Positions 7,859 to 14,678 of a stretch of 14,905 nucleotides of DNA are shown piece by piece. Origin of the DNA: JAAYBY01 sp964465385 (GTDB taxonomy: Bacteria > Bacillota > Clostridia > Saccharofermentanales > UBA5734); NCBI GenBank assembly GCA_964465385.1, contig CAYXIM010000047.1:1-14905 (forward strand), given 5' to 3'. The notes beneath the pieces are model-generated. The model had not been told where the DNA came from. It was given only the letters and a program-made list of their open reading frames with translations, and did not search any database. The number at the start of each line of letters is the position of its first letter. Within the stretch, counting starts at the first letter, position 1. Both the position numbers and the translations under genes were made by a program.

Positions 7859-8119
7859 ATGAACACACAATCTCTAAGGGGTGTGGCGACAGTGTCACAG
7901 GATGCGGGCGAAAAAATCAGGGTGTCACCGGATATGGGCCGGCGTTTGCGCCAGGCCCGGGAGCAGCGCGGCCTGACCCAGACGCAAGTGGCCCAGGCCG
8001 TCAACGCCTGCCAGCAGCAAATTCACCACTATGAATCCGGTAACTTGGATGTGGCCATCGATCGTTTGTTTGATCTGGCCCGCTTTCTGCACATCTCGCC
8101 AGCCGATCTGTTTGACTGA
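7859..8119 (+). CDS. Small XRE/Cro-C1-type transcriptional regulator
   Basis: DNA-binding protein of 86 residues consisting of a short N-terminal tail and one helix-turn-helix domain. The HTH runs from about residue 25 to the end: MGRRLRQAREQRGLTQ, then TQVAQAVNACQQQIHHYESG with the Q-x-x-I-x-x-Y-E-S-G signature, then a fourth helix ending in LHISPADLFD. There is no sensing or oligomerisation domain. ATG 7859 has GGAG three bases upstream, rather close; GTG 7892 behind AAGGGG is an alternative start, and neither affects the HTH. It is followed after 13 bases by the M18 aminopeptidase gene, which has a strong SD, so the two form an operon. It is divergent from the MATE gene, with a near-palindrome between them. 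Autoregulation is likely but inferred. Confidence 0.85.
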   Translation: MNTQSLRGVATVSQDAGEKIRVSPDMGRRLRQAREQRGLTQTQVAQAVNACQQQIHHYESGNLDVAIDRLFDLARFLHISPADLFD

Positions 8120-8132
8120 TAAGGAGTCCGAT

Positions 8133-9452
8133 ATGCCTGAACAAAACCTGCCCTTGACAGCTCAGACCGACCAATTGATTGATGATTGCCTGGCGTTTAT
8201 CGCCGCCAGTCCGACTGCTTTTCAAGCGGCAGACCTGATTTGCAACCGCTTGACCGCCTCGGGTTTTCGCCCGTATAGGCCAGGGGAGCCCCTGAAAGCG
8301 GGAGACCGGCGCCTGGTCCTTTCTGGAGAAACCGCCTGCTTTGCCTTTTCCATCGGTCACAAGCCCCTGCAGGCTGGTTTCCGCCTGCTTGCCACCCACC
8401 TGGATTCACCCGCCCTGCAGCTCAAGCCCAAGGCCCAGGACCTGCAAAATGGCACCGTTCGCCTCAACACCGCCCCCTATGGCTCGCCGGTTTTTGCCTC
8501 CTGGCTGGACCGGCCCCTGTCACTGGCTGGCCGCCTGGTCTTGCAAGGCGACCACCCCCTGCACCCGGTCAGCCGCCTGCTGGATATTCAGGACCCTTTT
8601 CTGGTCATCCCTGGCCTGGCCATTCACCTGGATCCCACAGTCAACGATAACATGCGCATCGATCCCCAGCAGGTGCTGTTGCCGGTCTTGTCCTTGGCCG
8701 GACCCGGCCAGGACCCTGGCGGGTTTGACCTGAACCAGCTCCTGGCCAGCCGCCTGGGGGTTGAGGTAGGCCAGCTGCTGGCCGCGGACCTGTTCTTGTA
8801 CGATCCGGCACCCGGGGTCCGCTTGGGCCTTGAAGCAGACCTGATCCACACCCCCCGCCTGGATAACCTGGGCCTGGCCCATGCCGCCCTGGTCGCATTA
8901 GAACGAACCCTTCCCCTTGAAGGCGTGAACCTGGTGGCCTTTTTTGACCATGAGGAGGTGGGCAGCCGCAGCCCGGCCGGGGCGTCAAGTCCGGCCTTAC
9001 GCAGCCTCATGCAGCAGCTGATGGTCAGCCTGGGAGCCTCCCGGGGTGATCTGGACGCCTGCTTGGAACAGTCTTTTCTCATCTCCGCCGATCAGGCGCA
9101 TGCCCTGCACCCGGCTCATGCCGACCGGTCAGACCCAACAAACCGGCCCCTGATCAACCAGGGACCGGTTATCAAGCACGCGGCCAACCGCGCCTATACC
9201 ACCGATGCCAGCTCTTCAGCTGTTTTTCAAATGCTTTGTCGCAGGGCCGGTGTCCCCTGCCAGACCTATGCCAACCGCAGCACCATCCGCGGCGGGTCAA
9301 CCCTGGGACCCCTTTTGATCGAGCACCTGCCGGTCCGGTCGGTCGATGTCGGAAACCCCATCTGGTCCATGCATGCCATCCGTGAAACAGGCGGTGTCAC
9401 AGACCAGGTGGCCATCACCCGTGTTTTCGAAACCTTTTTCAGCTTAGCTTGA
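8133..9452 (+). CDS. apeB: M18 family aminopeptidase
   Basis: Cytoplasmic di-zinc aminopeptidase of 439 residues, a normal M18 size; the family prefers acidic or neutral N-terminal residues. Metal and catalytic residues can be placed: His89 in ATHLDSPALQLKP, Asp244 in TPRLDNL, Glu274-Glu275 in FFDHEEVGSRS, Asp320 in SFLISADQAHALHP and His414 in NPIWSMHAIRETGG. NRSTIRGGSTLGP (381-393) is the M18 substrate-site motif, and SWLDRPLSLAGR (123-134) the usual early one. ATG 8133 has AAGGAG six bases upstream. It follows the XRE gene by 13 bases and is probably cotranscribed. Its last 9 bases overlap the end of the convergent mscS-type gene, leaving no room for a separate terminator. Family certain; apeB is the usual bacterial name. 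Confidence 0.94.
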   Translation: MPEQNLPLTAQTDQLIDDCLAFIAASPTAFQAADLICNRLTASGFRPYRPGEPLKAGDRRLVLSGETACFAFSIGHKPLQAGFRLLATHLDSPALQLKPKAQDLQNGTVRLNTAPYGSPVFASWLDRPLSLAGRLVLQGDHPLHPVSRLLDIQDPFLVIPGLAIHLDPTVNDNMRIDPQQVLLPVLSLAGPGQDPGGFDLNQLLASRLGVEVGQLLAADLFLYDPAPGVRLGLEADLIHTPRLDNLGLAHAALVALERTLPLEGVNLVAFFDHEEVGSRSPAGASSPALRSLMQQLMVSLGASRGDLDACLEQSFLISADQAHALHPAHADRSDPTNRPLINQGPVIKHAANRAYTTDASSSAVFQMLCRRAGVPCQTYANRSTIRGGSTLGPLLIEHLPVRSVDVGNPIWSMHAIRETGGVTDQVAITRVFETFFSLA

Positions 9453-10553
9453 AAGCCCGCCAGATGACCCGTCCCTTGTTTGCTGGATGGACAGCCGTTG
9501 GCCACCGGCAAAGGCCAGTTGCTGCTCCTCCAGTGTGGTCATGACCATGATCAGGATGGCTTCCTGTTCCTGGAGGGCACCTGAAAAATCAGGCAGCTGG
9601 ATGTAACACTGGACCAACACCTCAAGGGCATTGGCTGTCAGGCCTTGCAAAGAAACCAGAACCGTGTCATCGATGACCGCCTCGCGGGCCTTGAGCCGCT
9701 CTTTCAAAGCCTCCATCAGCCGGCGGACCTGGTCTGCCCGCGTGCCATGTTCCAGATAAACCGTGAAACGCACGCGCCGTTTTTCGATGCGGGACAGGTT
9801 GGTGACGGTGTTGTTGCTGAGCAGCTTGTTGGGCACCGTCACCAGAAACTGGGTCAGGGTCCGGACCTTGGTGCTTCTGAAATGGATGGCTTCCACCACC
9901 CCCTCCACATCCGGTGTTGAAATGAAATCGCCAATGGCAAACGACCGGTCAGTCATGATGGTCAAGCCGCCCAAGAGGTTGGAAAAGGTGTCCTGGGCAG
10001 CCAGGGACAAGGCCAGACCCCCAATACCCAGGCCGGCGATCAAGCCGGTGATGTCAAAGCCCCAGATGCGCAGGACCATAAAAGATGCCAGAACGATCAT
10101 GGCCAGGTAGACCACCATCCGGTAAAAGTTAAAGACCGTTCGCACCTCCTTGTCACCGGCTTGCCGGGCTTTTTTGATCTGGAAATCAAGCAGCCCCTTG
10201 CCGATCTGGGCGACGGCCAGGCAAAGTAAAACGGCTTTCATGGTGTCTGCCACCTGGCTGAGCACCTTTTGCCAGACCGGGCCAAAGACAAGCAGGCCCG
10301 AACGGGTGACCGCCAGAAAGGCCAGCAGCAGCACCAGGAGACGAATGACGCCGGTCAGCGCCAGCAGGAGTTTGTCAGCGACCGGGGTTTTGGCAACCAG
10401 GCGCCTGACCAGCAGCAAGGTGAGTTTACGGACCGGGAAGGCCAAAAGCAGCACCACCACGGCCAAGAGCCAGTTCCAGACCGGGTTGCCGTAAAAAGGC
10501 TGGGCTAAAAACGTGTCTCGCCAAAAGGCGGGCAGTAAAAAAGGCTGGGTCAC
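9444..10553 (-). CDS. MscS-family small-conductance mechanosensitive channel
   Basis: Membrane channel of 369 residues that would open under membrane tension to release solutes on osmotic downshock. Hydrophobic segments lie near residues 25-40, 63-90, 103-123 and 146-163. The pore helix with its Gly/Ala pattern follows (ITGLIAGLGIGGLALSLAAQ, 168-187), continuing into DTFSNLLGGLTIMTDRSFAIGDFI, the most conserved MscS stretch. The cytoplasmic beta and alpha/beta domains include VEGVVEAIHFRSTKVRTL and VPNKLLSNNTVTNLSR. GTG 10553 is chosen: AAAGGAG lies 6 bases upstream and it sits one base after the stop codon of the beta-CASP gene (TGATGTG), a coupled arrangement. An upstream in-frame ATG would overlap that gene without an SD. 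It is the last gene of the operon and its end overlaps the convergent M18 gene. Confidence 0.93.
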   Translation of the reverse strand: MTQPFLLPAFWRDTFLAQPFYGNPVWNWLLAVVVLLLAFPVRKLTLLLVRRLVAKTPVADKLLLALTGVIRLLVLLLAFLAVTRSGLLVFGPVWQKVLSQVADTMKAVLLCLAVAQIGKGLLDFQIKKARQAGDKEVRTVFNFYRMVVYLAMIVLASFMVLRIWGFDITGLIAGLGIGGLALSLAAQDTFSNLLGGLTIMTDRSFAIGDFISTPDVEGVVEAIHFRSTKVRTLTQFLVTVPNKLLSNNTVTNLSRIEKRRVRFTVYLEHGTRADQVRRLMEALKERLKAREAVIDDTVLVSLQGLTANALEVLVQCYIQLPDFSGALQEQEAILIMVMTTLEEQQLAFAGGQRLSIQQTRDGSSGGLSS

Positions 10554-10554
10554 A

Positions 10555-12228
10555 TCAAGCTCCTTTCCAGGGCGGGTCAGGCTCATGCAGCCGCTGGGTC
10601 GCCTGGGTAAGCCGCTGCGGCAAGGCATCGAGCAGGTCTTCCAGTTCCGCCGGGCTGCGGGTCTTCAGCAGCTCGGCTTTAAGGTCTTCCAAGGCTGCGA
10701 TCAGGTCGGCCTGCAAGAGGTCTAAGGCATAGAGGGCGGTGTTCTTGCGCGGGTCGAAAAAGCGTTTGGGATCGGCTGCCTGTGGCGCCTGTGTCCCCAG
10801 GGTCAGCCGTTCGTAAAGCTGCGGGGCATGCGTTTGAAGGCCCAGCTGATCCGACAAAACGGCAGACAAGGCCTGGATGGCGGGTGGTTCGCCGTGGACC
10901 AGCAAGACCTGCGCCGGCTTTTTAGCCATGGCGGCCACCCAGTTGACCAGGCCATCCTGGTCAGCGTGGCCTGAAAACCCTTCAACCGACACAAGCCGCG
11001 CCCGGACACGGATGGTTTCACCCAGAACCTGGACGCTTTGGGCGCCATCAACAAGCTGCCGGCCCAAGGTGCCCGGCGCTTGATAGCCGACAAAAAGGAT
11101 GGTCGATTCTGGCCGCCACAGGTGGTGTTTCAGGTGGTGCTTGATGCGGCCGGCCTCGCACATGCCACTGGCAGACAAGATGATCTTGCTGCCAGGATCG
11201 GTGTTGAGCCGCTTGGAGGCCTCGACCGACCGGGTCAGGTGTAAATGCGGAAAATCCAGCGGGTTTTTGCCGTCGGCAATGTAAGCGCTGGCTTCTTCGT
11301 CATAACAGTCGATGTGCTTGCGGAAAACCTCGGTTACTGAGCTGGCCATCGGGCTGTCGATGTAGACCGGCACCTGAAGCAAGGCGGCCCGTATGGTCGG
11401 ATCGGTCTGCTCCTGGTGAAAGAGCTGGTAGACCACCTCCTGGGTGCGACCCACGGCAAAAGAGGGGATGATGACCGTTCCGCCCCTTTCAACGGTTTCC
11501 ATGACGGCCGCCACAAAGCGGTCCACTTCATCGGTCATGCGGGCATGCCTGCGGTTGCCGTAGGTGGCCTCCAAGACCAGGTAGTCGGCGCCATCAAGCA
11601 GGGTCGGATCACGCAAGATGGGCATGTCCTGGTTGCCCAGGTCTCCGGAAAAAACCACTTTGCTGATCTGCTCCCCTTCCCGGATCCACAGCTCAATGAC
11701 GGCTGAGCCCAGGATATGTCCCGCATCTCGAAAGCGCACGCGGATGCCCGGTACGGGTGAAAAAGAGGCCTCGTAGGCCTGGCCCTGCAAGAGCTTGCAG
11801 CTGTCCAGGGCGTCCTGGGCCGTGTAAAGCGGCAGATCTGTCGGTCGACCGGCCCGGACAGCTTTCCGGTTGAGCCATTCTTGTTCCTTTTCCTGGATGT
11901 GGCCGGCATCCGGCAACATGATCTGGCACAGGTCCGCCGTGGCCCGGGTGGTGTAAACCGGGCCACGAAAACCGTCTCGCACCAGCTTGGGCAGGCGGCC
12001 GCTGTGATCGATGTGGGCGTGGGTCAGCAGAACAAAATCCAGTTTCGCGGGATTAAATGGAAAGGCCTGCCGGTTGAGGGCCTCTTCCCGGGCAGAGCCC
12101 TGAAACAAACCGCAGTCCACCAAAAAGGTCCGGTCCTGGCTTTCAACCAAGTAGCAGGAGCCGGTGACGGTCTGCGCAGCACCTAAAAACGTGATGTCGA
12201 CGTCAATCACCTCCTGCTGGCCACTCAC
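10555..12228 (-). CDS. Beta-CASP metallo-beta-lactamase-fold RNase (CPSF73/Ysh1-like)
   Basis: Probable zinc-dependent ribonuclease of about 557 residues. Metallo-beta-lactamase motifs: the HAHIDH zinc motif at His70-His75, DAGHILGSA with His171, FSGDLGN with Asp196, then LEATYGNR. The beta-CASP insert follows with IIPSFAVGRTQEVVYQL (253-269), SASGMCEAGRIKHHL (352-366) and GYQAPGTLGRQL (381-392). The RNA-metabolising KH-less core ends with GFSGHADQDGL (His421) and LLVHGEP (His445). A tail of about 75 residues, rich in Leu and charged residues and probably helical, extends beyond the core. Bacterial members cleave or trim RNA, but no target is known here. The GTG at 12228 is the longest start; the strong SD at 12208-12216 suggests initiation further in, with no standard codon at the right place. 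It is 27 bases behind the two-TM gene and 1 base before mscS. Confidence 0.93.
   Translation of the reverse strand: MSGQQEVIDVDITFLGAAQTVTGSCYLVESQDRTFLVDCGLFQGSAREEALNRQAFPFNPAKLDFVLLTHAHIDHSGRLPKLVRDGFRGPVYTTRATADLCQIMLPDAGHIQEKEQEWLNRKAVRAGRPTDLPLYTAQDALDSCKLLQGQAYEASFSPVPGIRVRFRDAGHILGSAVIELWIREGEQISKVVFSGDLGNQDMPILRDPTLLDGADYLVLEATYGNRRHARMTDEVDRFVAAVMETVERGGTVIIPSFAVGRTQEVVYQLFHQEQTDPTIRAALLQVPVYIDSPMASSVTEVFRKHIDCYDEEASAYIADGKNPLDFPHLHLTRSVEASKRLNTDPGSKIILSASGMCEAGRIKHHLKHHLWRPESTILFVGYQAPGTLGRQLVDGAQSVQVLGETIRVRARLVSVEGFSGHADQDGLVNWVAAMAKKPAQVLLVHGEPPAIQALSAVLSDQLGLQTHAPQLYERLTLGTQAPQAADPKRFFDPRKNTALYALDLLQADLIAALEDLKAELLKTRSPAELEDLLDALPQRLTQATQRLHEPDPPWKGA
12201..12216 (-). promoter_or_regulatory. 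Strong SD within the start region of the beta-CASP gene
   Basis: The minus strand reads AGGAGGTGATTGACGTC. The AGGAGGTGA is a near-perfect anti-16S match, yet the in-frame codon 8 bases after AGGAGG is GTC, not ATG/GTG/TTG. Initiation there would give a protein starting x-DITFLGAAQTVTGS, the usual N-terminus of this family. Confidence 0.45.
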
Positions 12229-12255
12229 GCATGCCGGTGGCCTGTCCGTTGCATG

Positions 12256-13062
12256 TCAGGACCGGTCTTGTGTGCGGGAAACAGCCTGGCTTTTGGCGAT
12301 CAGCCGCCGCAGGCCCAGGCGGTGCAGATCTTGAAACAGGCGGTGGCTTTTGGGTTGGAGCGTGCGGTCGGCTGGGTAAAAAAGGCGGTGATGGCGGGTG
12401 GTCAACAAGACAACCCCCAAGGTCCCCTTGGGAAATTTACCCAGAAAATTGACCACGCCGGCCCCACAGGAGGCCACTTCCTCCACCTCCTGCATGCGGG
12501 TGACGATGACCAGGAGGTTTCGCCCGGAGGGCTCCCGGGTCTGGCTGCGGATATAACGAATGGTGTCCTGAAGCAACTGGTCGATCATGAAGACGTTAAG
12601 CGGCTCATGCTGCAGCAAAACCACACGGTCGTGCTTTTGACGCAAAAGGGGGGCCAGCCAGCGCTTGCGGGTGTAGACCCGCCCGATCTGGTGGCTGTCC
12701 GCTTCCAGCCAGTAGCCGGCTTCCAGAAGGCCGGCTTCATAGGAGACCAGGACCTTTTCTGTTTCGATGGGGGCCCGCTTCAGGCGGTAGCGGTGGCGTT
12801 TCATCAGGCGTTTGAGGCTGCGCAGGTTGCCGGGGTCATAGCGTTCCAAATCATAGGTTGACAGCACATGGCCAGCCGTCACAGCAAAAAGCAGGGCGTA
12901 AGCCACCCAGAGGATGCGGATCAGCCAGTGCAGGGTGGGAGAGCCTTGCATGATCGCCAAATCACCAATGGCACCCTGGAGCAAATAAAGGGCAAGGCCC
13001 AGTAAGCCCAAGTAAACGATGGGTAAAATGACGTCTCGGCGAAACCAATGCCGGTGACCCAT
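12256..13062 (-). CDS. Two-TM membrane protein of unknown function
   Basis: I do not recognise a family for this 268-residue protein. It has a basic N-terminus (MGHRHWFRRD), a hydrophobic segment at about 11-29, a short loop, and a second one at about 45-67, so both ends probably face the cytoplasm. The remaining 200 residues form a soluble domain. It starts very basic (LRSLKRLMKRHRYRLKRA, 80-97) and contains alternating hydrophobic strands (DRVVLLQHEP, RNLLVIVTRM, LGVVLLTTRH) that suggest an alpha/beta fold; a cysteine sits at 199. ATG 13062 has GGGAGG five bases upstream. It is first in the operon with the beta-CASP RNase (27-base gap) and the MscS channel. An extended -10 promoter and the shared 18-bp repeat precede it. 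A membrane tether or partner of the RNase is conceivable but not shown. Confidence 0.8.
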   Translation of the reverse strand: MGHRHWFRRDVILPIVYLGLLGLALYLLQGAIGDLAIMQGSPTLHWLIRILWVAYALLFAVTAGHVLSTYDLERYDPGNLRSLKRLMKRHRYRLKRAPIETEKVLVSYEAGLLEAGYWLEADSHQIGRVYTRKRWLAPLLRQKHDRVVLLQHEPLNVFMIDQLLQDTIRYIRSQTREPSGRNLLVIVTRMQEVEEVASCGAGVVNFLGKFPKGTLGVVLLTTRHHRLFYPADRTLQPKSHRLFQDLHRLGLRRLIAKSQAVSRTQDRS

Positions 13063-13089
13063 AGCAGCCTCCCGATCAGCAAAAAGCCG

Positions 13090-13107
13090 GATTCCACAGG
13101 TGGAACC
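13090..13107 (-). promoter_or_regulatory. 18-bp inverted repeat in the leader of the two-TM/RNase/MscS operon, candidate operator
   Basis: Plus strand GATTCCACAGGTGGAACC: 8-base arms around a 2-base centre with one mismatched position. It lies downstream of the -10 candidates and 28 bases before the start codon. Outer arms GATTCC and GGAACC with a 6-base gap are identical to the repeat at 1964-1981, and both sit in the same place relative to a minus-strand promoter. Confidence 0.5.
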
Positions 13108-13120
13108 CTGACTTTTGCTC

Positions 13121-13140
13121 AATATAGGGCTATTCTAACA
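13121..13140 (-). promoter_or_regulatory. Promoter of the two-TM/RNase/MscS operon
   Basis: Two overlapping -10 candidates are seen on the minus strand: an extended element TGT-TAGAAT (13140-13132, hexamer 5 of 6) and TATATT (13126-13121, 5 of 6). No good -35 is visible. Either would start transcription between about 13125 and 13114, just upstream of the inverted repeat, and after the htrA stop at 13164. Confidence 0.45.
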
Positions 13141-13163
13141 CACTCTTTTCCGAGTGAACAAGG

Positions 13164-14510
13164 TCAGACGGTTGACGCCTGTTGCCTATCCGGCTGCTGG
13201 CTGGCCGGCAGGACCGTTTGCGGCTGATCCTCTTTCAAGGTCACATCGACGGTCAGGGGCTTGTGGTCCCGGATGATGCCAAGGGACAGCTTGTCACCAG
13301 GTGACAAGTCGTTCTTAATGGCGTTCAAGGCTTCGATGGTCAGCGTGTCCTGGCCGTTGGCCGAAACGATGATGTCGTTCTTTTGCAGGCCGGCCAGGGC
13401 TGCCGCGCTGCCCGGCTCGATGTCCATGACCAGGATACCTTGCTCGATCTGGTAGTGATCGGCCATCTGCCGGTTGATGTCCCGGCCGGAAATACCAATT
13501 TTAGGGCGGCCGCGAACGTAACCATACTGGATCAGGCTCTCAAGCAAGGGTTTGGCGTGGGTGATGGGGATGGCGAACCCCAGCCCTTCGACCCCCGAGC
13601 CGATGTTCTTGGCCGTGTTGATGCCAATGACTTCACCAAACGAGTTGAAGAGGGCACCGCCGGAGTTGCCTGAGTTGATGGCGGCATCTGTTTGCAGCAG
13701 CTTCATGGTCTGGGGACCCTGTTTGCTTTGCAAGGTGATTTCCCGGTCCAGGGCGCTGATGATGCCGGCCGTCACCGTGCCGCTGAGTTCTCCCAGGGGG
13801 TTGCCGATGGCCACAGCCAGTTCACCGACCTGCAGCTGGTCTGAATCGCCCAGGACCACGGTCGGCAAACCCTCCGCCTTGATTTTAATGACCGCCAGGT
13901 CATTGGATGGGTCGGTTCCAACCAGTAAAGCCTCGTAAATCTCGTCGTTGTCCAGGACAACGGTGATGGTCTCAGCCTGGTCGACCACGTGGTTGTTGGT
14001 CACGATGTAGCCGTCATCAGTCAGGATAAAGCCTGATCCTGCGGCTGTGGGCCGATAAACCTGGCCAAAGAGGTCGGTCATGGTCAGCTCAGTTGTGATG
14101 GCCACCACCGCCGGTTTGCCCAGCTGGGCGATCTCCATCACCGAGCGGGTTTGTTTGCCGGTTTCGTGGCGGCTGGCCGCCTGGCTCAGGTCAAAATGGG
14201 GGTTGAGCAGGTCCTGGTTGACCGGCTCTTCTTCCACCGGGGTGCTGGGGTCCACCGTTTCGACAGGCTGGGGTCCAGGGGGCTGCTGGACCGGTTCCCT
14301 GGCCAGGCGGTAAACCAGAATGCCGGTTACGGTTGAAAATAAAACAGCTGCTGCCAGCATCAAGGCGATAATCCCGATGACGCGTGCGGCCCGGCCGGGC
14401 CGTTGCTGCTTATAAACAGGCTCTTGTTCAGGGGGCTGTGGTGCAGCACCGTGATCAGGATACACGTAGGATTGCGGTTGTTGTCCATCCTGGTGTTGGT
14501 CGTAGGACAT
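13164..14510 (-). CDS. htrA: HtrA/DegP-type trypsin-like serine protease with PDZ domain
   Basis: Membrane-anchored quality-control protease of 448 residues acting outside the cytoplasmic membrane on misfolded proteins. Order: Gln/Pro-rich cytoplasmic tail (1-40), one membrane helix (about 43-66), Pro/Glu-rich linker (70-105), trypsin-like domain with the complete triad His174 (TNNHVV), Asp204 (SNDLAVIKI) and Ser283 (GNSGGAL), then one PDZ domain (about 336-425) and a Gln-rich tail. This is the layout of Gram-positive HtrA/HtrB/YyxA. ATG 14510 has GAGGGAG four bases upstream. It stands alone: 168 bases separate it from the upstream membrane gene and 101 bases from the downstream operon, which has its own promoter. 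In related bacteria htrA genes respond to envelope stress through two-component systems; no such site is recognised here. Confidence 0.96.
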   Translation of the reverse strand: MSYDQHQDGQQPQSYVYPDHGAAPQPPEQEPVYKQQRPGRAARVIGIIALMLAAAVLFSTVTGILVYRLAREPVQQPPGPQPVETVDPSTPVEEEPVNQDLLNPHFDLSQAASRHETGKQTRSVMEIAQLGKPAVVAITTELTMTDLFGQVYRPTAAGSGFILTDDGYIVTNNHVVDQAETITVVLDNDEIYEALLVGTDPSNDLAVIKIKAEGLPTVVLGDSDQLQVGELAVAIGNPLGELSGTVTAGIISALDREITLQSKQGPQTMKLLQTDAAINSGNSGGALFNSFGEVIGINTAKNIGSGVEGLGFAIPITHAKPLLESLIQYGYVRGRPKIGISGRDINRQMADHYQIEQGILVMDIEPGSAAALAGLQKNDIIVSANGQDTLTIEALNAIKNDLSPGDKLSLGIIRDHKPLTVDVTLKEDQPQTVLPASQQPDRQQASTV

Positions 14511-14537
14511 GTCGCTCCCTCTTTTCTCATCAAATCA

Positions 14538-14557
14538 GACCGGCGGACCAGCCGGTC
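14538..14557 (-). other. Hairpin in the htrA leader
   Basis: GACCGGC and GCCGGTC form a perfect 7-pair GC-rich stem with a 6-base loop, 28 bases before the htrA start. No T-tract follows on either strand, so it is not a simple terminator. It could stabilise the leader or act as a protein site. Confidence 0.35.
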
Positions 14558-14589
14558 CTGCCGCCCGTATCTGCTCTTCTTCTGATACC

Positions 14590-14618
14590 AGTTTAAAGGC
14601 GCTTTTTGTGCCAGCCAA
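14590..14618 (-). promoter_or_regulatory. Weak candidate promoter of htrA
   Basis: On the minus strand TTGGCT (14618-14613) and TAAACT (14595-14590, 4 of 6) are exactly 17 bases apart, giving a start near 14583 and a leader of about 73 bases. The -35 matches only TTG, so this is tentative. The rest of the region 14511-14678 shows no other clear signal. Confidence 0.3.
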
Positions 14619-14678
14619 GACGGGAATGAAAAGAATTATGGTTGATTTGTGAACCCTTTGTGACGCAGCGCCAAGGGC

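Noticed and set aside
13142..13157. CACTC-N6-GAGTG hairpin after htrA as a terminator or CIRCE-like heat-shock site
   Set aside because: Only 5 pairs and no T-tract; spacing and arms do not match CIRCE (TTAGCACTC-N9-GAGTGCTAA).
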